From positions 248,001-312,000 of the forward strand of contig CANNZV010000916.1 of assembly GCA_947561585.1 (NCBI GenBank): a stretch of 64,000 nt of DNA, given 5' to 3'. Below the pieces are notes generated by a model, which worked only from the letters and a program-made list of their open reading frames with translations, searched no databases and was not told where the DNA came from. This document shows positions 45,853 to 59,300 of this stretch, piece by piece. Made by a program: the position numbers and the translations under genes. This DNA is from Caprella mutica (taxonomy: Eukaryota; Arthropoda; Malacostraca; Amphipoda; Caprellidae). The first letter of the stretch is position 1, and each line of letters opens with the position of its first letter.

Positions 45853-46925
45853 CCGGTAAATTCCACCCTGGTATATTCCAACCTTGGTATATTCCACCCC
45901 GGTAAATTCCACCCCTTTGTCAATGCTCATTTGGGTGAAAATAAAAAGTCAAATATTATATTTTTAGATGACCATTTTTTAAATACTGCGTAGCGATGAA
46001 GAAATAACTTGGACAATATTTAAAGGTTGGACAATATTTAGAGGTAGCTCAAGTCAATAGAAATATATCTTAATAGACAAAAATTCAATTTTTTGTAATA
46101 TTGGGCTCTATTTCACTGTATACATGTTAGGCATGTTTATATTAATAATTCCTTCTTAACATGAAACTGCAGTATATGGTCTTACAACAATGGTTGAAAG
46201 AGGTGTGGAGGGGTTCGGCTGGCAAACACAACTCGTAGAACGTTTTTGCTTTTTGCTAAAAGTTGCTGTTTCGGATTCTAGAACAAACACTCCCGTAATC
46301 AAGATCTGTCCAAGTAAAAAAAGGCAATCATGCTTCTACCCCTTCTTAAAACACTGTACAATAATCCCCACCTCTCTATCAAAACCTCCTAGTCAAAAAA
46401 ACATATGTAAAAAATGTAAAATACACCTTGTGTTAAAAAAAACCTTCGGTCAAAAACCATTTCAAACCACTTATACTCGAAGACAAAATACCAAATTCAA
46501 AATAAAATAAAAATAACAAGAAGTACTGTATGACATCTTCTCACAGTTAATATCTCTGTTGCGTTGGCGATAGTTGAGAAAATCAGCTTGTGATTGTAAA
46601 TCTAAATACCACAACTGATAAATGCATTCACACATTCATTCTTTCTGCTGTTCTATCACATGTGTAGTGAAAAATAAACAACCTGTGATTGATCAACAAA
46701 TGGTTTAATTTGCTACAATGAAAATTCAAGTTACCTAGTTTTATATAAAATATTGATGAATGATTAATATTCATAACTAACAAAACCTCACCCGAAAAGT
46801 GGGGTGGAATGTACCTAGGTTGGAATATACCTAGAATGGAATATACCGGGGTGGAATATACCTAGAATGGAATATACCGGGGTGGAATTTACCGGGGTGG
46901 AATATACCGGGGTGGAATATACCGG
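45853..46925. mobile_element. Foldback-type element III (1.07 kb) with 15-bp unit arrays
   Basis: The left end holds about four units of the type CCGGTAAATTCCACC and CTTGGTATATTCCACCC. The right end (46797-46925) holds about eight of the complement, ACCGGGGTGGAATAT. Just inside both arrays are matching inverted CATTTGGGTGA and CACCCGAAAAG blocks. A 106-codon frame at 46190-46510 has two Cys-x-x-Cys-like spots but no known domain. The build is like element I at 2212. Confidence 0.7.
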
Positions 46926-47329
46926 TCACAGGTGAGGTAGATTTAATTTTCTAGAATAGAACAGGAATTTAAAATTAAATTATGCTTTGTAATGACAGCA
47001 GTCAATTTCTACTTTTATTACTTGAATATTTCTCATCGTCCATAAAATATAATCAATTGTAAAATGAACGAAATTTTCAGTAAATTAGTAGGATATCATT
47101 GTGAAATATTTCTAAATTAAACAAAGTAATATTTTTCGTTAGTTTGAATTGCATAAATTATATAATCTTAAAAACTGATTTGAGTGACTATTATTATTAT
47201 ATTAACATCAACTTTAGTATGTAAACTACATATTCTAAATCTATTTATTTGCACTCTGTTTTAGGTTTTAATGGAAGTTTGATATGATTTTAACAGTGCG
47301 CGAGTATCACTGATAGAACCATCACAGTC

Positions 47330-50300
47330 ATGCCTGTCTCAGTAGGCACTCAGATCAGAGTGAGCCTCTGGAGACACTACTTGATGAGGCTTCGTACCTG
47401 GGTGAGTCACTGTGTCTCCAATCATCATAAATGGTTACTATTTAGGTTATTATTGCCTTGAATTTCACTCTACACCAAAATTGAATAATACTGACGGTAC
47501 TTCAAATGTCTGTCCTCCATTGATACTCTGAGAGAATAGCTCAATTATTATTATTTTCTACATTGCAACAAAAAATTTGAAATGAATTTATAATATCTTT
47601 TAAATTTTATCTTCAATCTACTATCGATAATTTATGTTTATTTACGGCAAGTTGAAGTCTGTGTTGATACATAATTGCAAATATATTATTAATATTTGAA
47701 TTTAAATTAATAGTGTGTAGTTATACTTTTTGTAGACAGAGCCAATAAATAATACAAAGATTTCTTCGGTCTGTCCTTCTAGCCATGGATTCTAGGCTGT
47801 GTCTTCATGTGTCTTCTTCCTCTCGGCATTTTAACCGGAGTGAGAATGATGGTACCTAGTGAATTAAAACCTAAATGTGAGTAATGACTATCGATCGACT
47901 ACTCAAATAAAGACTATTGCTTTGCTTTATTTCCTGATGCATCTTTCTGACGGAGGTAGCTACTAGATCCAAGTCAATTGCAATGATATCACAGGTATTG
48001 TCATTTACAGGTGAGTTCAGGGGCCGCAGCATATCTCTGAACGCTCCCATACAATTACTCCAGTCTCTCGTGTGTAATATTGACAACAAGTGTCATCAGG
48101 ACTTGAACGGGGATGAAGTATTCGCTTATCCAGGAGCTACGTGAGTTTAAAATAAAAACTAACTGACAGTTTTTGAACTACACTGAGAAAAAAATACGAG
48201 TCAAATTGACTCAAAATTGGAGTTTTCAAATTCTCCCAAAACCGGCTCAAAAATGTGAGTCAAATTGACTCATCCTAACATTTTACTCAAAAACAAGAGT
48301 CATATTGACTCCTAATTCATATTCAGATTGACTCAGGTAGAGTCAATCAAGAAAAAAGACTCCAATATTGGAGTTTGACAGCCTTGACTCAAGCGATGAG
48401 TCAAGCTGACTCGCATTTTTTTCTCAGTGTAGCTTACTATCTATCTACTAGCATTTATTTCTAAAAATCACTCAGGATTAACGACCTTTTGGACTCCAGC
48501 GTTTGGGATGTCTTCTCTTCCACAATTCTGCCCCCGTCTCCAAGAGGATCAGCAGAGTCTTCTGGTCGCAGTGAGCGGCTGGAAAGTTTAAATTCTCCTG
48601 ACGAGGTGCCCGAAGATGTGACCCTTTGGGAAGTGTTGTCTGATATGCCTGAGGCTTTGGATGTCATCAAGAAGGTGTCATACGTACTGGGTGATGAATA
48701 TTTCAGGAATATTACTGGTGAGGTTTTGTAATTGAAGATCATAAATTCATTACTGAGGTCCAATAATTAACAAGGTAATAAATAGGTGGTATACTATCTG
48801 AATATTGATTTTAATGTGTTGTATTGTTTTATTTTCTTAATTAGAGAAAGGAATATTTCTTGGAAACATCTTGAAACCTCCTGATGAAATGGACAAAAAC
48901 GAATCTTCTTATTCGTCACTTCTTGATTTTGATGACGAACAAACCGAATATTTTCTAGATTTGAAAGTTAATCCATTTGGTGTAAGTTCCTTTGCTTCTT
49001 TCGATATGATTTGGTATTTTTATTACTCTGTAACAATACCATATTTCAATAACCTAAATCTCTTGATAAAACTATATTTTCATTAATTTTAGTTGGTGCA
49101 AATAATCTCTGAATCCACGAGAAGCAATTCTTCTTGCTCATTCGCTGACATATTTGTCAGAGCTTTACTAAATGACTCGTCTGGAGAGTCTACAAATCGA
49201 AGTGACTCAAACGTAGAGATGGTTGGCTTCATTTCTGACAAAATGTGTGAAGTGGCTAATAGAAGAAACATTTCAGAAATTATCCAATTTGTAAAATTGA
49301 TCGACTGGAACGGAGTCTTTCAGAAGGTTATTGTCTATTCAGTCTGATAATCGTTTGATCATAATTGAATATAAATATTATACACAATTTGAGTATATCT
49401 TTAATTACATTTGTTTCTTCAAAGCTTCCAAATGTGCTAACGAATCTGAACATCAGTTCTCTGCCGCAAGATATCGTCACGATGCAGCAAATGTACCACA
49501 GTGTCGCGTACCTAGCACCGCTATCGTCATTGGTACATACCTTTGGTACCTTCTTGGAGAAATTAGTACCATTTAGATTACCAATAGAGTACCTACTTGA
49601 GGGGGGATGGACTGTTGAAAAGTATGTCTGAGAGGACTGTGATTATTCTGTGATTGAACTTAAAATCATTTCAAAACTTTAGAATTAATTCCTATGTTAA
49701 GATTGAACAACTAGTTCAAGTTTAAAATGGAATAAATCGTCTAAATTAACATGTAATAAATATAAAATATAATTCTTTTCTTATCTATATTATTTATACT
49801 TTATTATCATGTCATCAAATTTGAAGCAATCCATTTTTTCGTTTTTACTAACAGAGTGACTTCAGTTTTTCAAGAAATAAGTCACTGGGCATCTCCTATT
49901 GATTCACACGAACACCAACATGTTAGTAGGTTCAAGAGAGAGACTCGTGAGGTGAGAATAAATTATTTTTGCTTGTTAATTATTCAGTAGATGAATTAGT
50001 CATTCCATTTATAACTGAAACTCATTGAAATGATTATTGCCGTATATCATTTATTGGACATCGCGGTTAATTGATTCCTCATTTGTTTTCGTGTTAAAAT
50101 TATTTTCTAACATAACTGTGTTTAGAATCACACCAAATTCTTGGAAAACAAACACATTCTGTCTGAAAAATAAATAAACACATTATATATTTAGACAATA
50201 TCAGCTGAAATAGTTTTTTTCAGATATGTAACAATGTTAAGAATAGAAAAGGTACCTTCAATAGAATTTTAATTCTCAATAAAGGTGTCTGCGTGACCTT

Positions 50301-53300
50301 CTGGTTGGTCTTTAGTGTTTAGTAAACACATCCTTTGTTTTATCAACAGCACCAGCTAGAGGTGTCATACTCTACTTCTGCTTATGTTCAATGTTCCAAG
50401 AAACTTTATTACAAATACACGATGAAGTGAATGTATGAACATTGATTATATCTTCATCAGTAATTTTTCATTAGTGTTACTATTCTTGAAAGCATCTTCA
50501 AAATATGAAAAATCAACTTAAGAAAGACTTTGGCTTAAAGTATAAAAATAACTATTCTTATTAATTTGCAAGAACTTCCTACTTAATGTTATTTTGTTTA
50601 CAATAATCAGGCCATTATTGATTTAACATAATTTAATAGTTGATCTGTTTCAATCTACTCATTTTATCACCTAAATTATAATAATTGATTTTCCTTTTTC
50701 GATACAATCAATTTTTCTCAATTTTGTGAATTAATCATGTGATTTGTTCCTTTCATACCTTTTCCTATAAATCATAACCAATCTATTATTAAAAGTATTT
50801 ATTATTTGTAATATGATTCCATTTTCTACAGCAAAAACATCGAAACACATTCCATACAAACTGTCCTTCTCTTCTAGTTACCTTCTCTCTCCAAGTCCCA
50901 GCAAGAGGTCCAGTGGAGGGCACTGATAGCAAGCACCATCTCCTCCATTAACATCACCTCCACCTCCCTAGCCAGTCTGGTGGATGTCTCTCGGAGTAAC
51001 CTCTACATCGGGGTGGTGGTGGATGTACTGCAGTATGTACTGAGGGATGTCGCACCTCTTCAAAAGACGTGAGTGCAGCAAGGGACTGATATATCACTGT
51101 CCTCATTGATGAGATTATATTTATATTGTATATTATGTGCTTTTCTTATTTGAATATGCTTCAGTAACGTAGAATAAAGTGTAGAATTAGACATATTTCA
51201 ACAATTGATCATTATTTATTCTATGTGATAATTTGTAAAATAATTAAAATGAAATAGAAAAATGGTATATATTTAGAGATTCCCTTATTTTTGAAGATCA
51301 AATTACATAAATAGAAACTAATTGAAGAAAGTATTATGTAGAGATATTCACTTATAGAATCAAAAATAACTTAAGATATTTCCTAAACCTTTAATCGAAC
51401 CAGCATAAATAATTATAAATCTAAATAGTGAATAGACATTCTTGAAGGAAAGAAAATTTATAAATCTTGAGAAAGTGATCTATTAATGCGTAGTTTTAAA
51501 TTTTTGGCGAAATTTTGTCGCTGGCTGGTATGTATACAGTATGTATATATAATATAAATTAGTGGGTACTAACTCTAATTATATTTTTTGTATTCGTTTA
51601 CTAGTTGGTTTGATGCATATAATTCTCTACCACAAGTTATATATATCTCAAATCTGACTACATGTTCAATATTTAGAAAGATTAGTTGATTTATTTTAAA
51701 TATTCATGTGAGAATAAAACGATATATCAAATCATAGTTTCAAATAATAATATTCCAATAAAAATTGACCGCCCATTTCTTTCAAGATTAATTCTTTCAC
51801 ATTTGAAGTTTCGTATTTCCTGTTTTCTTTTTTCTCAGTCGTCAGGAAGCTCTTTTTATAAATGGTAGAGTGCATTTAAATGATAGAAATAAGAGTTTAG
51901 ACTCACAAAGCATTTATTTCATTTACAGTTTCCCATCTTACGTATCAAAGTTTACTGGTATGACGTCAGCAAGAAGAGACTCTCACTCTTTTGATTCACT
52001 TCTCCGTTTCTTCGAAAATAACTTAACTTCAAACGGAAAAACAGGTGAGATCTCAGTTTTCTATGACTGAAATTTAATAGGGCAAGTTACGAATTATCGG
52101 TCAGTTCCACATCTTCGTTCATAAAAGAAAAACAATCTAATAATTATTATTTAATTTTAATTGGTATCCATGGTAAGTGATAGAAATAAGCTTTTGTTTA
52201 ATGTAGGTTCACAAACAGTTTTGATATCAAAATAACACAAAGGCATGTATCTGACCATAGTTTATATTTTAAGTCACGCAACGCTTTATCTGCTATATAT
52301 GTAACTATGTAACTATAGGTAAATACGTATAAATAATGGTTAACATTAATGTTATATATGCGAAAGAGTTAATATAAATTGAAGATTTTATTCCTAAACT
52401 TAAATTCAATACAAAATTTCTCAATTTTCACAAACGTTATAAATACGCGTCTTCATTCATTTTTTAAAATATTTTTCCAATATTTCAGAGTATGATATAC
52501 TACTGATGTTAACCATGACAGAGGCAGCTCTCAACATCACACAAGCAACAGATGGTGAGGATGAGTTACTCTGCTAGTTAGTGAATAGTCATTATCAAAC
52601 TCTTTGATCTATCATTGAATTATGTGTATTTATTATTTGATGGTTTAGTAGTCTCTGTCTCACGAATCCAAACTATGATTTTAAAGATTTGTTATAATCC
52701 AAACTATGATTTTAAAGACTTGTTATAATCCAAACTATGATTTTAAAGATTTGTTATAATCCAAACTATGATTTTAAAGATTTGTTATAATCCAAACTAT
52801 GATTTTAAATATTTGTTATAATCCAAACTATGATTTTAAATGATTTGCTATAATCCATACTATGATTTATTCTTCCGCTCTTAAATTACTACTTTGAAAA
52901 TATTATTTTAAATCCTAGAAAAGTTGGTAGTTTTTTTTTGTTTTTGTTTTTACGTTATTCTAATCAATGAATTATAATCATATATAACAATTAAATAATT
53001 GTTATTGCTATAATTCACATAATAGTATTTATATAAGGGTATAGTGATTATTGACGAGTAAAGCAGTAACACTAGTAAGAGAATAGCTCTCACAATAGTT
53101 ATTATATAAGATAATAGCTCTCACAATAGTTATTATATAAGATAATAGCTCTCACAATAGTTATTATATAAGATAATAGCTCTCACAATAGTTATTATAT
53201 AAGATAATAGCTCTCACAATAGTTATTATATAAGATAATAGCTCTCACAATAGTTATTATATAAGATAATAGCTCTCACAATAGTTATTATATAAGATAA

Positions 53301-56300
53301 TAGCTCTCACAATAGTTATTATATAAGAGAATAGTAGCTCTCACAATAGTTATTATATAAGAGAATAGTAGCTCTCATATAAGATAATAGTGACATTTGT
53401 AGTACCTTCTCAACAAACATTTCCAGGTATTCTTGAAATAATCTTTTGAATGATTTTAATGATACAGTTCTCGAAAGGACTACAATGCATTGAGTGTAAA
53501 AGCTAAATTTACTAATAAATATCACAGCAAACGATTTTTACAACAGTTCATTAATATCTTATCAGTTTGGTGATACTGTTTTAATTTGTTTGTTGTCAAT
53601 AAGTTTTTGTCAATATATGCGATGATAATTGTGAAATATAAACTAACAAATGTTTTTGTAGCTTTTTCTAGGATATTGGCAAAATCTGACCCCGACTTCA
53701 ATTATGAATTAAGTGGGCGTGCCCTCATGGAGGGTATCAGCATTCTCAATGGCGAGGGGCTGGTGGAGGTGAGTGTTGGTATATATTATGTACAATGGAG
53801 TTCTTAACCGAGGTAACTAATCAAAGAGCTACAGAGAAATGCCTCTTTGACTATCATTGTAACATTGAAAATAAAGTAATGTATGTATTACTTAGGTAAC
53901 TTTGATTGATTGAAGAGATAACAAATATTCACAAGCCTAGTAGTACGAAATTCATGCTAATTTTAAGTAAATGCATAACAAAATAAATTTTTTGAGTAAA
54001 TGTAGTACTTCATGGATAATTTAGAAATTAGTATTATACAGAGTAGTCAGTATCACTTAGCTCAGTGTTCTTAAACTGTGGGTAAAATGATAATGATAAT
54101 AATTAATGTGAAGAAATAAAATACAAGAAACACAAGCCTATATAATAGTAAGGATACTTTCAAGCAAAATAATAAAAGAGAAATATACGACCATAAGCAG
54201 GGTAATTTGAATATTTAAAAGAGTAACAGACTAATTGCAGTTTTTCGTTTATTTTATAATATCTGGTTACGCTTCTTACCTTCCTGAATTTTTTTTATTG
54301 AAGTGTAGCCACTTAGTTTAATTCATTACATTAATAGTATTCAGTATTATTTATTACATTAATAATATTCAGTATTATTTATTACATTAATAGTATTCAG
54401 TATTATTTATTACATTAATAATATTCAGTATTATTTATTACATTAATAATATTCAGTATTATTTATCTTTTCATTATAGTTTCATATTCAAGAAACTTGC
54501 TAGGGTAATGAAAATATTTAAATGAGTTACTTCTGAAGAAACTATCCAAAGTTTATGAAACACTGACATATCTCTTCCTCTACTCCCTCCTGCAGACCAT
54601 TAGCAGTGGCTCCTCCATGAGCTCCTCCCTCTGCTCCAGCGTCTCCTCCAGACTCCCTACAGACCATTGGTTAGCTCTGGAGGAGAGACTTTGCTCTGTT
54701 GGAGCCAGGAGAGAAGTAGATGCTATAAACAGTTTCCTCAGACCGAACTATCATGTGAAAAAGGTGAGTAACGAGATTCATGTACTTAGTAATCTTTCAA
54801 AAGGTGACTGAATGTAAATAATTTCCTAATTATCTCAATATTACGAAAACAAGAGATCTTCTTTAGGGTTTAAAAAATAGTCCCTTATATTTATATTTAT
54901 CAAATAACTTTCAACTCGTGTAACTTTCAACTCGAGTAACTTTCAACTCGAGTAACTTTCAACTCGAGTAACTTTCAACTCGAGTAACTTTCAACTTGAG
55001 TAACTTTCAACTCGAGTAAGTTTCAACTCGAGTAACTTTCAGCTCGGGTAACTTTTAACTCGAGTAACGTTCAACTCGAGTAACTTTCAACTCGAGTAAG
55101 TTTCAACTCGAGTAACTTTCAACTCGAGTAACTTTCAACTCGAGTAACTTTCAACTCGAGTAACTTTCAACTCGAGTAACTTTCAACTCGAGTAACTTTC
55201 AACTCGAGTAACTTTCAACTCGAGTAACTTTCAACTCGAGTAACTTTCAACTCAAGTAACGTTTTTCCAAGTAAAACTATCATTTCAGATATTTATGACC
55301 CATTCGGATTTCGAAGACAAAGTATCGCAATTACTAGCAGATGTCAGTGGACAGGAAAGTTCCCCGCAGTTTTCAAGTAATTATCGCTCTTCCATTTCTC
55401 CTCACAATGACAATACGCACAGAGAAATTACTGACAAACTGTCAGAACTGACAGTTAATGAGTACATAGCAAACTTCACCAGAAATGAACTGCCAGAAGA
55501 AGTCAATGAAGTCAATCTGGTGGAGTCTCTAGTCAACAGATTCGTTGCAGATGCTCATAAAATGGACAATAACATCTTTATGGACATTGCTCATAAGTTG
55601 TAAGTATTTTATGAATTAGTGCTTCAATAATTAGCAGTCAAGATTAAAGATAGCCTGATTTTCTAATTCAGACATAAGTTACTTTGCTTAAACATTCTAG
55701 CACTTCATTTTCAGGAGGCACATTTACATTCAGCAGCTGGAGGTGCCTCCCTATGGAGGAGCTAATGGAGTTGGAGAGAGTGTGGAGAGTGTGCTGGAGA
55801 AGTTCACTGGTGAGAAGAGTATACGCTGAACTAAAGATAAACACAATTGTTAGTCGAATATCCGGTAAATTCCTAGTTCACGTCCCTGATTGATTTAGGG
55901 ACGTGAACTAAGAAGGGGGTAAACGTCTATTATATATTGAGTAGTGATCTTTGAAAAACCTGTCACATGTAGTCCAATCTCGAGTATATTCAAACAGCAA
56001 ACATCTGACATTTTAATTTATTGTTTTTTAAAAACGATATTCTTAAATTTACTTGATTTCAAATTCAAATATTCCTCTTTGATATTATTTATGTAGTATA
56101 GTCAAGATACGAGATTTTCAAATATTCCTTTTTGGTATTATTTGTATATGTAGTCAAGATACTAGATTTTCTGACAATTAATATCATTTTTATTAGTGCA
56201 ATTTATTTCAATCAGGTAAAAGGTAATTAGATTTAGGAAAAATTGATTTTCTTAATTTAATTAATTTAAAAAAAATCAGTCTCGGTAAACTCAGTACCAC

Positions 56301-59300
56301 AATGGTGTGATTAAAGAACAATAATAGAAAAAGTTGAAATTATGAGCACTAAAATGTGTAGTTTATTTATTAAAAGCGGATAACATCATTAACCGTTGTA
56401 AAATGACATAACATTAGTAATTTTGACATGTTTTGACATTTATTTAACATGAGATTTGAGCGAAAAATTCGGTCTCAGAAATTTCGGTCTCGGAATATTT
56501 GTTTTCAGGATAAATAAATCTTATGAATTAAATGTATCGGGGGGCATGCCATCACCCCTCCCCCCTCAACCCCCCTGCCAGGTCATTAAACAATCATGAA
56601 GTGTGCAGTATAAGAAACTAGTGGATACACCAAACTACATAATGGTCATTTATTTTGAGAGGTCATTTGTAATTCTAAGACCGAAATTTCAATACCAAAT
56701 ATTCCGAGACCGAATTTTCCAAGACCGAAATTTCCTAGAACCAAATTAATAATAGGTAGTCAAATATTGGGAGTATTTACCGTAGATTAATGGATATTTT
56801 TCAACTTAAATACTAACTAGGTAGGGAAAGTTACGAATTATTGGTCGGTTTCACATCTTCAGTCCTTTAAGAAAAATGATATAATAATTATTATTTAATT
56901 TCAATTAATTTAATTGGTATCCATGATACCTTCAATTTAAATGGATACAAATTAAAATTGAAATAAAATAATTATAATTACTGTATATAGTTTTTTCTTA
57001 TTATGACCGAAGATGTGGAACTGACCGATAATACCTAACTTACCCTTCTAAATCATTAAAGTTGTGATGCATGAACAAATAAGAACTATTGAAACAACAT
57101 ATTATATATTTCCATATCATCTTTCCCAAGTACGCATTCTATTACAATAAAAGTATCTACTTAGATTGGGAATATTCCAAGAGACTATTGCACACTATTC
57201 TAGCTAGCTGTAATAGAGTGTCAATCGTTATGGTCTCAAATATAGTAACTATTAACGCAAATAACCTGCTTCTAATGGACCATTTAATGTTTTGTGAAAA
57301 AAATCGTGTTTTTAAATCGACATTTTAGTTCAATATATATTTTACGGCAAAATATTCCACTGTTTTCAGAGTTCAGTTCCAGGACCTTAGAGTTCTTGCT
57401 ATCGTCACTAACTTTACTGAACTCTCCTGATGATGCTGAGACTACTAGAGAGGAAAATGAAGAGCCACTACTGACAGTGCCGTCACTCAAGGAGTTTTTG
57501 GTACCGAGAGTTGGGTGAGAGAAAATGGTTGAGATTTCAGACAGCAATCATTTGTTTGATATTTTGTACCTAGCTGATATTTACTGAAATAATTATAATA
57601 CATAAAATAATTGATAGAAGTAAGAATATGATTTGATAATCTTTTAATTATTGCAGAATTAAACTTATTAGTTTACTACGGAATGCAGTTGGTGAAGTCC
57701 CATTGGAAACTAACTACCTTATGAAGTTTGTACTCCAACTCACTGATTTAGTGGTTGATTTGCTGACAGTGATTAAAGGTAAGTGTTTTGATTATGGTTA
57801 TTAAATAACATAGCTACTATACTTATGACTTCACTGTAATAATGATTTGTATATTTTCATCAGATTCGAGCATATCCCCTGAGGCTTTATCCTCTGGTCA
57901 TATGGCAACACTTAGGCTTTTGCAGCATATTCCAGTGTTGCCAACTCTGTTAGGGGGAACTCTCTTGCTGCCTTACCGAGAAAACCATCATAACGAAGTA
58001 ATAAGATTTAACAGTTTAATTATAGGTTATAATCAGGAAGAAATAACTGAAACTCACTTGCTATGAATGTTGAACTTTTACATGATTTCGAGGTGTTTTT
58101 TTATTGTTTTTTTTTCAGTACACGCAGTTGTGGCCCTGCAGCTCACCCTTCTTTTCACTCTCTTCCATCCTACCGCACAGCATGAGAGACTATCGTGCTA
58201 ATGACGACAGAGTCCGACACTCTGTTGACTTCAGAAGATTCTTCTTAGATGGTAGAGATGTTGGAAACTCATTGCCTGACGCAGACAATGAAGAAGATTT
58301 TGATTCTATTTTAGGAGACATGAGAATGAGAATACAGGAGTTTGAAATGACTATGTGCCACATGGCAAGGAATTTAACAGAGGAATGGACGGTTCTTGAA
58401 AATGGTGAAGACGTGCTACAGTTGGACGTAGAGAAATATCTAGAGGTAATTCTACCTTAAATTCTACACTTTTATCATTTTCAAAAGATTTTAACTTTAT
58501 TTTAAGAACATTTAGTTTACTAACTTTTACTTACAGATTCCTTCAGCTTCTGAGTCTACAATAGACGTTCTGAATAGCATTGAGAAAACACTCAAATTAA
58601 TGGAGCTTAGCAGTTCAGCTGAACTTCAGTGGCTACAAATTGACAAAGGAAACTTCTGGCCGAGAATTGATCTAATGGTTCAGATTTTGATGCGTGTTAT
58701 TAATGAGTAAGTAGAGCCGTAGAAGCACTAATAATAAAAATACTATTTACCTTCTATTAGCTATTGCATTCATGTCATAAAATTCATATAATACCATTCA
58801 TATATATTACTTGAATCTAACAATATGGTTTTTATATTACTGGTTACTGCTTTAATTTAATTTTCAAATATTTATATTTTTTGAATGATCGTTATTTTTT
58901 CTTATGTTCAAACCATCCATTTTTTTCTCTGTTGTTTTTAAAGAAATACCTTTGACTTTTTAATTAATAATATTTAAAGAGTAGCTATTTTATTACCTTG
59001 GGAAAGTTAATTGAATTCAGTAATATTAAAGTAAAAGAATAGCATAGTTAATTAGTATTTGATAGTTTCAATTTCTTCTCGTTATAATGAGGCAACCTAT
59101 ATTAATGGGTTACCTTCTCATAAAACTGTTTCCTTTTCAGAAATCTTCCTGTAACTGCTGATTTGATGATATCCAAAGCTGACGAAATGATTGGCGCAGA
59201 AGTCACATCTGTCATTCACCAAGTCTTAGATTCTTTGGGCTCCAATATGGAATATGTTAAAGGCATTTTACCTGGAGAGAATTGGTCCTTATCTTCTCAT

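Noticed and set aside
46190..46510. 106-codon Lys/Cys-containing frame inside foldback element III
   Set aside because: Two Cys-x-x-Cys-like spots but no known domain and no sign of selection can be judged from one copy. It was not called as a gene.
48461..48763. 100-codon - strand frame over ABCA exon 4
   Set aside because: It is the shadow of a well-supported + strand exon.
51929..52044. Shorter form of ABCA exon 10 using the acceptor TTTACAG at 51928
   Set aside because: With the phase left by the previous exon it runs into stops. The longer exon from 51839 is open and in phase.
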